From JBKHAJ01 sp964641125 (lineage in GTDB: Bacteria > Spirochaetota > Spirochaetia > SPDA01 > CAZSGZ01), in assembly GCA_964641125.1 (NCBI GenBank), contig CAZXMO010000002.1, forward strand, positions 43,559-107,558: a stretch of DNA of 64,000 bases, written 5' to 3'. How positions within the stretch are numbered: position 1 is the first letter of the stretch; every line of letters starts with the position of its first letter. The notes beneath the pieces were generated by a model. The model made no database searches, was not told the origin of the DNA, and saw only the letters and a list, made by a program, of their open reading frames with translations. The position numbers were made by a program, and so were the translations under genes. Below, in pieces: positions 1 through 8,917 of this stretch.

Positions 1-261
1 CTGGTCCAGCGCGTCGAGACCCACCAGTTCCGCGGCGATGATATTGTTGACGTTGTCCACGGCCTTCAAGACCCCCTTGCCCATATACCGCTTCTTGTCT
101 CCGTCCCTGAGCTCCACAGCTTCGTGCACGCCGGTGGACGCGCCCGAGGGGACCGCGGCGCGTCCCATGGATCCGTCTTCGAGCATGACGTCCACTTCGA
201 CGGTGGGGTTGCCCCGCGAATCCAGTATTTCCCGCGCTTCAATGTACTCGATAATACTCAT
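1..261 (-). CDS. eno: Enolase, N-terminal part (runs off the window)
   Basis: Enolase converts 2-phosphoglycerate to phosphoenolpyruvate in the cytoplasm (glycolysis). The 87 visible residues contain the hallmark N-terminal segments: AREILDSRGNPTVEVDV at about residues 8-24 and GRAAVPSGASTGVHEAVELR at about 33-52, the latter including the mobile catalytic loop. The start at 261 is preceded by AGGAG with about 7 nt spacing. The C-terminal 80% lies outside the window. The gene is divergent from proS across 153 bp. Its position near opp genes and an FlcA-like gene recalls the Borrelia chromosome. Identification is secure. Confidence 0.96.
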   Translation of the reverse strand, partial: MSIIEYIEAREILDSRGNPTVEVDVMLEDGSMGRAAVPSGASTGVHEAVELRDGDKKRYMGKGVLKAVDNVNNIIAAELVGLDALDQ

Positions 262-377
262 TCTCTGACTCCTGTTTTTCTTTCAAAGGTATATGGTGAA
301 TATGTAGACAACCGACGGCGAGTGTCAAGGCCGACGACGGCCGGAGGCGCGGCCGCCGGGTCCGGGGGAAGCCATTC

Positions 378-406
378 TTGACCCCGCCGGTCACAGTATT
401 TACACT
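378..406 (+). promoter_or_regulatory. Promoter of proS, probably giving a leaderless mRNA
   Basis: TTGACC at 378-383, a 17 bp spacer and TACACT at 401-406. Only 8 nt separate the -10 from the proS ATG at 415, and no Shine-Dalgarno sequence precedes that ATG, so transcription should start at or next to the start codon. This is a motif match, not mapped. Confidence 0.5.
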
Positions 407-414
407 GTTCGTAT

Positions 415-1978
415 ATGAAATACTCCGCGGTCCTGGGGAAAACCTTGAGAAAGGCCCCCACCCAGATGCGCTCCAAGGCCCACGCTTTCCTTCTCAGGGG
501 AGGGTACATCCGGGGCCTCGGGAACGGCCTCTATTCGTATCTCCCCTTGGGTCTCAGGGTCGTGGAAAACCTCAAGTCGATCCTCCGGAACGCCATGAAC
601 GATCTAGGCGGTCAGGAGGTGCAGATGCCCATGGTCAATCCCTTGAGCATCTGGGAGGCCAGCGGCCGGCTCGATTTGGTAGAACGGGAGCTTGTGCAGT
701 TCAAGGACCGGAACGGAAGGAGCTTGGTCCTTTCCCCGACCCACGAAGAGGCCGCGGTCGAGCTCTTGAGATCGAGTATGAAGTCCTACCGGGATCTCCC
801 GGTCTTCTTCTACGAGTTTCAGCAGAAATTCCGGGACGAGGAGCGGACCCGCTGCGGTCTGGTCAGGACCAAAGAGTTTATCATGAAAGATGCATACTCC
901 TTCCACAGGTCCTACTCGGATCTCAATAATTTCTTTCCCAAGATCTTCGCGGCGTACTCGTCGGTCTTCAAGGAATGCGGAATTCCCTTCTTTACCGCCG
1001 AGGCGGGAATCGGATACATCGGAGGCATCAAGTCGTATGAATTCTTGATGGCCGCGGATTACGGGGACGACGTCATTATTACCTGCGATTCCTGCGGTTA
1101 CGCGGCAAACCGGGACGTCGCGGTGGGGATCAAGGAATCTTACGCCGAAAATCCGGCTTCCATGGAAAAGGTCGAGACCTCCGGATGCATCACCATGGAG
1201 GCGCTCTCGGGATGTCTCGATCTGCCGCGCCGGCAGCTCGGCAAGGCGATGCTCTACCGGACTCAGACCAAATACGTGATGGCGGTCGTTCGGGGCGACT
1301 ACGAGGTGAGCGAGGAAAAGCTCGCCCGCGCGGTGAAGCGGCCGGTTCTCCGTCTGGCTACTGAAACCGAAATACGGGAGTCGGGGCTGGTTCCCTATTT
1401 CTTTTCACCGGTCAATCTCCCCTCCGAAACAGCCGANNNNNNNNNNNNNNNNNNNNNNNNNNNNNNNNNNNNNNNNNNNNNNNNNNNNNNNNNNNNNNNN
1501 NNNNNNNNNNNNNNNNNNNNNNNNNNNNNNNNNNNNGTTTTACAGCGAAGCTATGGACTTGAGCTTCGATGACGATAACGGCAACAAGGTCTATCCGGAG
1601 ATGGGCTCCTACGGTATCGGAGTCGGAAGGCTCATGGCGGCGACGGTGGAGGCGAATCACGACGAGAGGGGGATCGTCTGGCCCCCGAGCCTGGCCCCTT
1701 TCAAGGTATTTCTGATGGGAATCGGGCGGTCCTTCAAGGTTCGCCAGGTATTGGAAAGGCTCCATGCCGATTATCCCGACACCATCCTCTTCGACGATCG
1801 GGAGGAATCGCCGGGGGTAAAGTTCCAGGATGCCGATCTCCTCGGACTTCCCCTACGGATTATCGTGTCCGGCAGGTATCTGCAGGAGGGGAGGGTGGAG
1901 TTTCACGACCGGAAGACCGGTGAAACCTGGCTGGTGGGGATGGACCAGATCAGCGACATCATCGGGGCGTGGAGTTAA
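415..1978 (+). CDS. proS: Prolyl-tRNA synthetase (interrupted by an assembly gap)
   Basis: ProRS charges tRNA-Pro with proline. The N-terminal 341 residues have class II motif 1 (around SYLPLGLRVVENL) and motif 2 (FRDEERTRCGLVRTKEF). They then enter the bacterial editing insertion (INS domain), where ACDSCGYAANRDVA-like sequence is visible. After the gap come class II motif 3 (MGSYGIGVGRLMAA) and the anticodon-binding domain. The two halves are in different frames relative to the 100 N filler, so the real gap length is not 100; roughly 100 residues are missing by comparison with the usual length of about 570. The start at 415 has no Shine-Dalgarno sequence but a promoter right upstream. The stop TAA at 1976-1978 is immediately followed by the next gene. 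Confidence 0.95.
1437..1536. other. Assembly gap, 100 N, inside proS
   Basis: Exactly 100 N, a filler of unknown true length. The flanking sequences share no duplicate, unlike two other gaps in this window. The proS frame shifts across it, so the filler length is arbitrary. Confidence 0.95.
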
Positions 1979-1979
1979 A

Positions 1980-2936
1980 ATGTATTTTGAGTTGGACGCG
2001 GAACTCGTCGACCAGATCATCTTCGCCATGGAGAACCAGTCGGAGGAATTTCTCTTCGACACGGCAGAGAGACTCGTCGTTCCCGTGGAGGAAATGGAAA
2101 ATGAATCCGATGAGGAAAAAGATGAGGCCGAGCCTCGAGGCGGACCCGATCGGTATATAGACATCCCGGAATGGAACTCTTTCCTCGGATTTCAGCTCAT
2201 GGAGCGGTTCGTGGGCACGCTTAACAATCCGGTCTACCGATCCGCCCTGAAAGACGCCCTTCAGTCGGGACGGGGGGTCTTCCGCAACTTCAAGAACGTC
2301 CTCAAGGAGAAGCGGGAAATCGAGAGGCTGTGGTTTCAGTTCAAAGAGAAGGAGATGCGCCGGGAGGTCGCCGAGTGGTACGAGTGCCTCCGGGAGAGCT
2401 GGGGGCTCGAAGAGCTCGAGGCCGATCTCGAAGCGGTGGAGGAAACCGAGGGGCTCGTATTGGAGGATTTTACCCTTTCCGCCGACCCGGCCGGCCGGGA
2501 GTGGGTCCTCAAGGAACTCGATCGGCAGGGGTACCTGGAAACCCACGCCGAATCCCTCCGTGAGAGGTCGCTGACGGCCTACGCCGGCGAAAGGGGACTT
2601 TTGCCGCCCCTGGAGAGCCCCGCCTCGGTCGTCAGGATCGCGGAGGACCCGTCGGGGGAGATCGTCGGTTTCGCCTGGGGCGTCAAGGAGGGGGGAGATC
2701 GGGGAAGGATCGTCCAGCTCTTCGTGGTGCCCGAAATGCGGGGCCTCGGGATAGCCTCGGTCCTCCTCGAGGCTGAGCTCGCCGCCTTCAAGGAAGAAGG
2801 GATCGAGGAGGCGGCCGTCGCCCTTTCGGGTCCGGGAATGAGTTTCGCCGGACACTGCGAGCGTCAGGGATTCCGCATCGTCCGGTACGATATGGCCCTC
2901 GATCTGAAAAACTGGAACCCCGCCGGCGCCGGCTGA
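1980..2936 (+). CDS. UPF0158-like N-terminus fused to a GNAT acetyltransferase domain
   Basis: 318 residues. The N-terminal half (about 1-175) resembles the UPF0158 family: an acidic start, then RYIDIPEWNSFLGFQLMERF and a charged helical stretch (FRNFKNVLKEKREIERLWF), often seen in small uncharacterised bacterial proteins. The C-terminal 130 residues resemble a GCN5-type N-acetyltransferase, with the acetyl-CoA loop region VQLFVVPEMRGLGIASVLL followed by helix and strand pattern. Substrate unknown. The ATG lies 1 nt after the proS stop, so it is translationally coupled to proS. An upstream in-frame start within proS is possible but would add a sequence overlapping the ProRS anticodon-binding domain. 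Family assignments are by eye. Confidence 0.75.
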   Translation: MYFELDAELVDQIIFAMENQSEEFLFDTAERLVVPVEEMENESDEEKDEAEPRGGPDRYIDIPEWNSFLGFQLMERFVGTLNNPVYRSALKDALQSGRGVFRNFKNVLKEKREIERLWFQFKEKEMRREVAEWYECLRESWGLEELEADLEAVEETEGLVLEDFTLSADPAGREWVLKELDRQGYLETHAESLRERSLTAYAGERGLLPPLESPASVVRIAEDPSGEIVGFAWGVKEGGDRGRIVQLFVVPEMRGLGIASVLLEAELAAFKEEGIEEAAVALSGPGMSFAGHCERQGFRIVRYDMALDLKNWNPAGAG

Positions 2937-2957
2937 TATTTATACGGCTGATATTTA
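2931..2957 (+). repeat. 12 bp direct repeat, period 15, upstream of oppA
   Basis: GGCTGATATTTA occurs at 2931-2942 and again at 2946-2957. The first copy contains the stop codon of the preceding acetyltransferase gene and the second ends 3 bp before the oppA -35 hexamer. It could be an operator or a small tandem duplication. Confidence 0.55.
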
Positions 2958-2960
2958 CTC

Positions 2961-2989
2961 TTGGCAATACCAATATTTTCGAGTAAACT
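2961..2989 (+). promoter_or_regulatory. Sigma-70-type promoter of oppA
   Basis: TTGGCA at 2961-2966, a 17 bp spacer and TAAACT at 2984-2989, 40 nt upstream of the oppA ATG. It is in an AT-rich island of otherwise GC-rich DNA. Motif match only. Confidence 0.6.
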
Positions 2990-3029
2990 GAAAAGAACAA
3001 CAAAAACTTTTTTAAAAGGAGAGGTTTAT

Positions 3030-4631
3030 ATGAAGAAAGTACTGTATGTACTTCTCGTCCTTGCGCTTGCCTTTTCGTTCTTTGCCTGCAAGAAGACCGA
3101 AAAAGGCGAAGCCGAGGCGGAAACTGCCGCGGCGGAAGAACCCGCCGAATTTATTCTCATCAACGGTGCGGAACCCGAATCACTGGATCCGCACTTGATT
3201 TCCGGTGTTCCCGAGCACAGGCTCTACGAGGCGCTGTTCGAAGGTCTCACCATCTACGATCCCGAGACCGCCGAGGGTATCCCCGGTATGGCCGAGAGCT
3301 GGGACATCAGCGACGACGGGACGGTGTATACCTTCAATCTCCGGGAGACCACCTGGAGCGACGGTGAACCCATTACCGCCCAGACCTTCTACGATTCGTG
3401 GATCCGGGTACTCGATCCCGAGACGGCCGCCCCGTACGCCTGGTTTCCCTCGATGTTTCTCGAGGGAGCCGCCGAGTTCAACGCCGGTGAAGCCGGTCCG
3501 GAAGACGTGGGTATCCGGGTAGTAGACGACTATACCTTCGAGGTTACCTTAGTCGGACCCCTTCCCTACGTAATCGGGGCCCTCGCCCATTATTCCTTCG
3601 CGGCCGTTCCGATGCACGCCATCGAAGAGTACGGCGACGAGTGGACCAGACCGGCGAATTTCGTCGGAAACGGACCCTTCGTCCTCGAAACCTGGAGGCC
3701 CCAGGAGCAGATTACCTGCGTGCCCAACGATACGTATTGGGATGCCGACGTCGTTCAGCTCGACCGGGTTGTGTTTCTGCCTGTTGACGACAACAATACC
3801 GGGTACAACATGTACCTGAACAACGAAGTCGACTGGATGACCACCGTGCCCCTCGACCAGATCGAGAGCGCGAGACTCCGGGAGGATTATCATGTCAACC
3901 CGCAGCTTGCTACCTACTACTACATAGTCCAGAACGAGAAAGAACCCTTCACCGATCCCCGGATCAGAAAGGCCCTGGCCATGGCTATCGACAAGAGCGC
4001 TCTTGTGGAACAGGTCACCAAGGGCGGGCAGATCCCCGCGGACAGCATCGTACCGCCGATGGCCGGATATCCCGGCATCGAGGGCAACGGGTACGATGTC
4101 GAAGCGGCCCGGCAGCACTTGGCCGACGCGGGATACCCGGACGGTGAAGGTTTCCCCGCCTTCGAGGTCCTCTACAACACCTCGGAAGGTCATAAGAAGA
4201 TCGGCGAGTTCATCCAGCAGCAGTGGGCCGAAAACCTGAATATCGAATGCGAGCTGGTGAACCAGGAATGGGCCACCTATCTTGCATCCCGAAGGTCCCA
4301 CGACTTCCAGGTGGCGCGAGCGGGCTGGGTCGGGGACTATCAGGACCCGAACACCTTCCTGGACATGTTCGTTACCGGCGGCGCCATGAACGGCGGGCAG
4401 TACTCCAACCCGGAGTACGATCGGCTTATCGCGGAGGCCGCGACCATGGAAGCGGGCGCCGCTCGGATGGAAACCCTCATGCAGGCCGAACAGATCTTCA
4501 TCACCCAGGACCAGGGTATAATCCCCTTGTACTATTACGTTACCCTCAACATGATCGACACCGACGTGTGGGGCGGCTGGCACAAGAACGTCATGGATTA
4601 CCATCCGGTCAAGGATATCTACAAGAAGTAA
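3030..4631 (+). CDS. oppA: Oligopeptide ABC transporter substrate-binding lipoprotein
   Basis: Extracytoplasmic solute-binding protein of the SBP_bac_5 family (OppA/MppA type), 533 residues. It delivers peptides to the OppBCDF permease. It begins with a lipoprotein signal peptide with lipobox SFFAC, so Cys20 is the predicted lipidated residue. It then shows typical family segments: GAEPESLDPHLISGVPEHR, LYEALFEGLTIYD, YTFNLRETTWSDGEPITAQ and, later, NEKEPFTDPRIRKALAMAID. The start at 3030 is chosen for the signal peptide and a strong AAAGGAGAGG site 7 nt upstream. It has its own promoter and is followed by a strong terminator, so it is likely expressed above the permease genes. B. burgdorferi has several oppA copies near oppBCDF; here there is one. 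Confidence 0.93.
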   Translation: MKKVLYVLLVLALAFSFFACKKTEKGEAEAETAAAEEPAEFILINGAEPESLDPHLISGVPEHRLYEALFEGLTIYDPETAEGIPGMAESWDISDDGTVYTFNLRETTWSDGEPITAQTFYDSWIRVLDPETAAPYAWFPSMFLEGAAEFNAGEAGPEDVGIRVVDDYTFEVTLVGPLPYVIGALAHYSFAAVPMHAIEEYGDEWTRPANFVGNGPFVLETWRPQEQITCVPNDTYWDADVVQLDRVVFLPVDDNNTGYNMYLNNEVDWMTTVPLDQIESARLREDYHVNPQLATYYYIVQNEKEPFTDPRIRKALAMAIDKSALVEQVTKGGQIPADSIVPPMAGYPGIEGNGYDVEAARQHLADAGYPDGEGFPAFEVLYNTSEGHKKIGEFIQQQWAENLNIECELVNQEWATYLASRRSHDFQVARAGWVGDYQDPNTFLDMFVTGGAMNGGQYSNPEYDRLIAEAATMEAGAARMETLMQAEQIFITQDQGIIPLYYYVTLNMIDTDVWGGWHKNVMDYHPVKDIYKK

Positions 4632-4656
4632 AAGCTTCTCGAGCTTTTTCTGTACA

Positions 4657-4682
4657 GGGCCGCCTCCGGGCGGCCCTTTTTG
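4657..4682 (+). terminator. Rho-independent terminator after oppA
   Basis: GGGCCGCC at 4657-4664, loop TCCG and GGCGGCCC at 4669-4676, followed by five T. This is an 8 bp GC stem with a U-tract. It lies 25 bp after the oppA stop and before the oppB promoter, so it should reduce read-through and keep OppA in excess. Confidence 0.88.
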
Positions 4683-4710
4683 CATAGAATGGAGATTCCT
4701 GCGATTTCTC

Positions 4711-4739
4711 TTGAGTAAGATGTCCTTTTCGTGTATTAT
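4711..4739 (+). promoter_or_regulatory. Promoter of oppBCDF
   Basis: TTGAGT at 4711-4716, a 17 bp spacer and TATTAT at 4734-4739, downstream of the oppA terminator and 30 nt before the oppB ATG. Motif match only. Confidence 0.6.
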
Positions 4740-4769
4740 GGAAGACCAGCTCCAGCACTGAGGAACGCT

Positions 4770-5699
4770 ATGACAAAATATCTTATTCGCCGATTCATAG
4801 GGCTGATCCCTACGCTCTTTATAATCATTACCATCAGCTTCTTCGTCATCCGGGTCGCTCCGGGAGGCCCCTTCGACCGGGAACGGGCCCTGCCGCCCCA
4901 GATTATCGAGAACATCGAGAAGAAGTACCAGATGGACGAGCCGTTGATCATGCAGTACGGACGGTATCTGTTCAATGTCATCAGGGGCGACTTAGGTCCC
5001 TCATACAAGTACCAGGACCACGATGTCAATTTTTTTATCTTCACGAGCCTTCCCAACTCCCTTATCTTGGGATCCATCGCACTGGGGATCGCCATAGTAC
5101 TCGGAGTCGGCGTGGGGATGATATCGGCGCTCAAACAGAACACCTGGGCCGATTACGCCTCCATGTCCGTGGCAGTTATAGGGATATCGGTACCGCTCTT
5201 CGTTGTGGGGCCGGTGCTGATGTACTTCTTCGCGTTGAAGTGGCAGTTATTACCGACCTCGGGGTGGATTACCGGCCGCTACGGCTGGCAGACAATAATA
5301 CTGCCGGTGGTGACCCTGACTCTGCCTTACTTCGCCTACATAGCCCGCCTCTCGAGGGCAAGCATTCTGGAAGTCTTGAGAAGCGACTACATCCGGACCG
5401 CCCGGGCGAAGGGACTGAAACAGCGGGTGGTCATGTTCAAGCATGTCTTAAAAGGTTCCATGCTCCCGGTGGTGAGTTACCTCGGGCCCGCTTTCGCGGG
5501 GATTATAGTAGGTTCGGTGGTGGTGGAAACCATCTTCAGGGTTCCGGGCCTCGGGAAGTTCTTCGTACAGTCCGCCTTCAACCGTGACTACACCCTCATT
5601 ATGGGAACGGTCATCGTGTACTCGGTGATACTGGTGATCATGAACTTCCTCGTGGACATTCTCTATTCCTTCCTCGACCCGAGGGTCACCTACAAGTAG
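4770..5699 (+). CDS. oppB: Oligopeptide ABC transporter permease OppB
   Basis: 309 residues, the normal OppB length. The N-terminus MTKYLIRRFIGLIPTLFIII leads into the first membrane helix. Several further hydrophobic helices and the EAA-loop region (residues around RASILEVLRSDYIRTARAKG) are present; the loop docks onto the ATPases. It forms the inner-membrane channel with OppC. The start at 4770 is preceded by GAGG; a start 39 nt upstream would add a non-family segment. OppC follows after 11 nt. Confidence 0.95.
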   Translation: MTKYLIRRFIGLIPTLFIIITISFFVIRVAPGGPFDRERALPPQIIENIEKKYQMDEPLIMQYGRYLFNVIRGDLGPSYKYQDHDVNFFIFTSLPNSLILGSIALGIAIVLGVGVGMISALKQNTWADYASMSVAVIGISVPLFVVGPVLMYFFALKWQLLPTSGWITGRYGWQTIILPVVTLTLPYFAYIARLSRASILEVLRSDYIRTARAKGLKQRVVMFKHVLKGSMLPVVSYLGPAFAGIIVGSVVVETIFRVPGLGKFFVQSAFNRDYTLIMGTVIVYSVILVIMNFLVDILYSFLDPRVTYK

Positions 5700-5710
5700 G
5701 AGCCTGAAAA

Positions 5711-6895
5711 GTGATACAGTTACGACGAAAACCGAAAGAGATAATACGCAGCGAGCTCGAACAGGAGGTCAAGGGGGTAAGTTTGACCCGGGACGCCTGG
5801 AGGCGCCTGCGTCGAAACAAGATGGCCATGGGGGGACTCGTTGTCGTGGTCATCTACATTCTCTTAGCGATACTCGCTTCGGTCCTGCCGATCTATTCGT
5901 ACAAGAATATCATCCTCGACCATCAGCACCTTCCTCCGAGCATTACCAAGACGGCGGGGGAGCTCCTGATCGACAAACGTCTGGACGAGACTTATCTCTT
6001 GGCCTCCCGGGACGGCCGCGCCGAGATGACCGAAGAACAACGGGCAGAGGTCAAGGGCATGAGTTTGAACGAGCAGCTCGAGTTCTACGGCGATCTCGGC
6101 AGGGAGGGAAAGATCACCCTCAACGAGAACGAGAAAGAGCAGCTCGAAGAGATCCGCGGCGAGATCGAGAACGAAACCATGGAGTACCGAGGCGATACGG
6201 TCAAGGTCCATGAAAGGCGTTACCTCTTCGGGACCGACTACCACGGCAGAGACATGCTCGCGCGGACCATCTACGGCGGGCAGATTTCAATCGCCATTGG
6301 AATTTTAGGGGCGCTGATGTCGGTCCTCATCGGGATTATCATGGGCTCCCTGGCGGGTTACCTCGGCGGGAAGGTGGACTACATCATCATGCGGGTGGTC
6401 GACGTTATGTACGGGCTCCCGTATATGCTGTTGGTCATCATCCTCATGGCGATCTTCGGGCGGAATATCTTGAATCTCTTTCTCGCCTTGAGCGTCGTGA
6501 GCTGGCTTACCGTTGCCCGGGTCGTCCGGGGACAGATCATAAGCCTCAAGAACTCGGAGTTCGTGGATGCGGCCCGTTCGATAGGGGCGAGTACCGGACG
6601 GATCATCTTCCGGCACATGGTGCCGAATACTTTAGGTATTATCATCGTGTTCGCAACTCTAAGAATCCCCAGCTTTATCATGATGGAGGCCTTCTTGAGC
6701 TTCCTCGGCCTCGGTATTTCGGCGCCCTACGCCTCCTGGGGCTCGTTGGTGGGGGACGCCGTGGAAGGTATGGCCCATTATCCGTGGAGGCTCTTCTTCC
6801 CGGCCGTCGCCATGACCCTGTTCCTTTTCGCCATGAACTTCCTAGGGGACGGGCTCAGAGACGCCTTCGATCCGCAGAGTAAAAACAGGCTGTAA
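5711..6895 (+). CDS. oppC: Oligopeptide ABC transporter permease OppC, with a large periplasmic insertion
   Basis: 394 residues, longer than the usual 280-310. Helix 1 (about 38-60) is followed by a charged hydrophilic insert of about 100 residues, with EMTEEQRAEVKGMSLNEQLE and NENEKEQLEEIRGEIENE. The family core then resumes at YLFGTDYHGRDMLARTIYGG. The EAA loop is seen near VDAARSIGASTGRIIFRHMV. By topology the insert should be periplasmic, where it could contact OppA. Start codon is GTG at 5711, 11 nt after the oppB stop. Function as permease is secure; the role of the insert is unknown. Confidence 0.94.
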   Translation: MIQLRRKPKEIIRSELEQEVKGVSLTRDAWRRLRRNKMAMGGLVVVVIYILLAILASVLPIYSYKNIILDHQHLPPSITKTAGELLIDKRLDETYLLASRDGRAEMTEEQRAEVKGMSLNEQLEFYGDLGREGKITLNENEKEQLEEIRGEIENETMEYRGDTVKVHERRYLFGTDYHGRDMLARTIYGGQISIAIGILGALMSVLIGIIMGSLAGYLGGKVDYIIMRVVDVMYGLPYMLLVIILMAIFGRNILNLFLALSVVSWLTVARVVRGQIISLKNSEFVDAARSIGASTGRIIFRHMVPNTLGIIIVFATLRIPSFIMMEAFLSFLGLGISAPYASWGSLVGDAVEGMAHYPWRLFFPAVAMTLFLFAMNFLGDGLRDAFDPQSKNRL

Positions 6896-6912
6896 TTCAG
6901 GAGAAAAATCCG

Positions 6913-7911
6913 ATGCAGGATACACCGGTACTACAAGTAAAGAGCTTACGAACATACTTTTCCACCGACGACGGGATCGTCAAGGCCGTCGACGGGGTGA
7001 GCTTCGATATCAACAGGGGGGAGACTCTCGGGATCGTGGGAGAATCCGGCTCGGGAAAGTCGGTGACCAATCTCTCGGTGATGAAGCTGATCCCCTCACC
7101 TCCGGGTAAAATCGTGGAGGGGGAAATTTTCTTCAATGGTACGGACATCCTCAAGATGCCGGGAGACGAGATCCGCAAGCTCCGGGGAAACAAGATCTCC
7201 ATGATCTTCCAGGATCCTATGACCTCCCTCAACCCTTTTCTTCGGATTTCTACCCAACTGATAGAGACAATACGGCTCCATCAGAGACTCGACAAGGGGG
7301 ATGCCCGGGACAGGGCGATCGAGATGCTCAAATTAGTGGGAATTCCCGCCCCGGAAAAGCGGATCGACAACTATCCCCACCAGTTTTCGGGGGGGATGCG
7401 GCAGCGGGTGATGATCGCCATGGCCTTGAGCTGTAATCCGGAGGTGCTGATTGCCGACGAGCCTACCACCGCCTTGGATGTTACCATCCAGGCGCAGATC
7501 TTAGACCTCATGCAGGACTTAGTCGACCGATTCAATACCGCCTTGATACTCATTACCCACGACTTAGGGGTGGTCGCGGGAACCTGCAAGAACGTCTGTG
7601 TCATGTACGCCGGCAAGATCGTAGAGAAGGCCCCAACGGATGTCCTGTATGCGGATCCGAAGCATCCCTATACCCGGGGACTCATCAAGTCGGTCCCCCG
7701 GCTCGATTCGAAAAATGAACAGCGCCTGTACTCGATCAAGGGACAGCCGCCCAATCTCATCGATCTTCCGGACTGCTGCCCCTTCCATCCCCGGTGCGAA
7801 TTCGCCATGGACATCTGCCGGCGGAAGTATCCGGACACTTATTTCGCCGGTGAGAGCCAGCAGGTCAACTGCTGGCTCTACGATGAGAACAGGGAGAAAA
7901 GTGATGCCTAA
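6913..7911 (+). CDS. oppD: Oligopeptide ABC transporter ATPase OppD
   Basis: 332 residues. Walker A is GESGSGKS (about 41-48), the ABC signature is FSGGMRQRVMIAMAL, Walker B is EVLIADEPTTALD and the H-loop His is in LILITHDLGVV. The C-terminal oligopeptide/dipeptide transporter region has the Cys-rich motif CCPFHPRCEFAMDICRRKYP, which in some homologues binds an Fe-S cluster. It energises peptide import with OppF. Start ATG at 6913; the last 8 nt overlap oppF, indicating coupled translation. Confidence 0.96.
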   Translation: MQDTPVLQVKSLRTYFSTDDGIVKAVDGVSFDINRGETLGIVGESGSGKSVTNLSVMKLIPSPPGKIVEGEIFFNGTDILKMPGDEIRKLRGNKISMIFQDPMTSLNPFLRISTQLIETIRLHQRLDKGDARDRAIEMLKLVGIPAPEKRIDNYPHQFSGGMRQRVMIAMALSCNPEVLIADEPTTALDVTIQAQILDLMQDLVDRFNTALILITHDLGVVAGTCKNVCVMYAGKIVEKAPTDVLYADPKHPYTRGLIKSVPRLDSKNEQRLYSIKGQPPNLIDLPDCCPFHPRCEFAMDICRRKYPDTYFAGESQQVNCWLYDENREKSDA

Positions 7912-8917
7912 GAACGATGTGCTCCTCGACGTAAAGAATCTGACTATGCATTTTCCCATCGAAGAGGGGTTTTTATTCAAGCGACAAGTCGGCGCCATCC
8001 GCGCCGTGGACGGAATAGATTTTTTCATGAACCGGGGTGAGACCCTTGGCCTCGTCGGTGAGTCCGGATGCGGGAAGTCGACCACCGCCCGGGCAATTGC
8101 CAGGCTCTACGAGCCCACCGACGGCGAGGTCCTCCTTGAAGGAAAAGACTTGGCTAAGATCAGGGCGCACGAGATGCTCAAATCCCGGATGGATTTGCAG
8201 CTGATCTTCCAGGACCCCTACGCGAGCCTCAATCCGCGGATGACCGTGGGGGATATCATCGAAGAGCCGATGCAGATCTTTACCCGGCGCAGGCTCATGA
8301 CCATGACCCGCCCAGAGATGCGGGAGCGGACCGAGGCCCTCATGCAGCGGGTGGGACTCTCACCTCTCTTCAAGAACCGCTATCCCCACGAGTTCTCGGG
8401 AGGTCAGCGGCAGCGGATAGGCATAGCCCGGGCACTGGCCTTGAATCCCAAGCTTATCCTGGCCGACGAGCCGGTGAGCGCCCTCGACGTATCCATTCAG
8501 GCGCAGATCCTCAATCTCCTCCACGACCTGCAGGAGGAGTTCGATCTGACCTATCTCTTCATTGCCCATGATTTAGCGGTTATCGAGTACATCAGCGACC
8601 GTGTGGCGGTTATGTATCTCGGTAAGATCGTGGAGATGGCCAAGGCGGAGGATCTCTACAAGAACCCGCTGCACCCCTATACCAAGGCGCTCTTGAGCGC
8701 GGCCCCCATCCCCGATCCTGAGATCGAGCGGAACCGGAAGCGGATAATTCTCTCCGGGGATGTCCCCTCTCCCGACAAGGAGAGGACCGGGTGCTACTTC
8801 TACGACCGGTGCCCGAAGCGGATGGACAAGTGTACGACCAAGGTGCCGCCCCTTAAAAGTATCGAAGACGAACACTTCGCGGCCTGCTACCTGTACTTCG
8901 AGCCGGAAAACGGCTAA
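7904..8917 (+). CDS. oppF: Oligopeptide ABC transporter ATPase OppF
   Basis: 337 residues. Walker A is GESGCGKS, the signature is FSGGQRQRIGIARAL, Walker B is LILADEPVSALD and the H-loop is LFIAHDLAVI. The C-terminal Cys motif is GCYFYDRCPKRMDKCTTKVP. The start at 7904 lies inside the end of oppD and is chosen from homology (MPKNDVLLDVKNLTMHFPIE). It is the last gene of the opp operon; its 3' end overlaps the 3' end of the convergent next gene by 4 bp, with no clear terminator. Confidence 0.95.
   Translation: MPKNDVLLDVKNLTMHFPIEEGFLFKRQVGAIRAVDGIDFFMNRGETLGLVGESGCGKSTTARAIARLYEPTDGEVLLEGKDLAKIRAHEMLKSRMDLQLIFQDPYASLNPRMTVGDIIEEPMQIFTRRRLMTMTRPEMRERTEALMQRVGLSPLFKNRYPHEFSGGQRQRIGIARALALNPKLILADEPVSALDVSIQAQILNLLHDLQEEFDLTYLFIAHDLAVIEYISDRVAVMYLGKIVEMAKAEDLYKNPLHPYTKALLSAAPIPDPEIERNRKRIILSGDVPSPDKERTGCYFYDRCPKRMDKCTTKVPPLKSIEDEHFAACYLYFEPENG

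Noticed and set aside
1437..1536. Frameshift mutation in proS
   Set aside because: The frame change coincides with the 100 N filler, whose length is arbitrary; both halves are well conserved.
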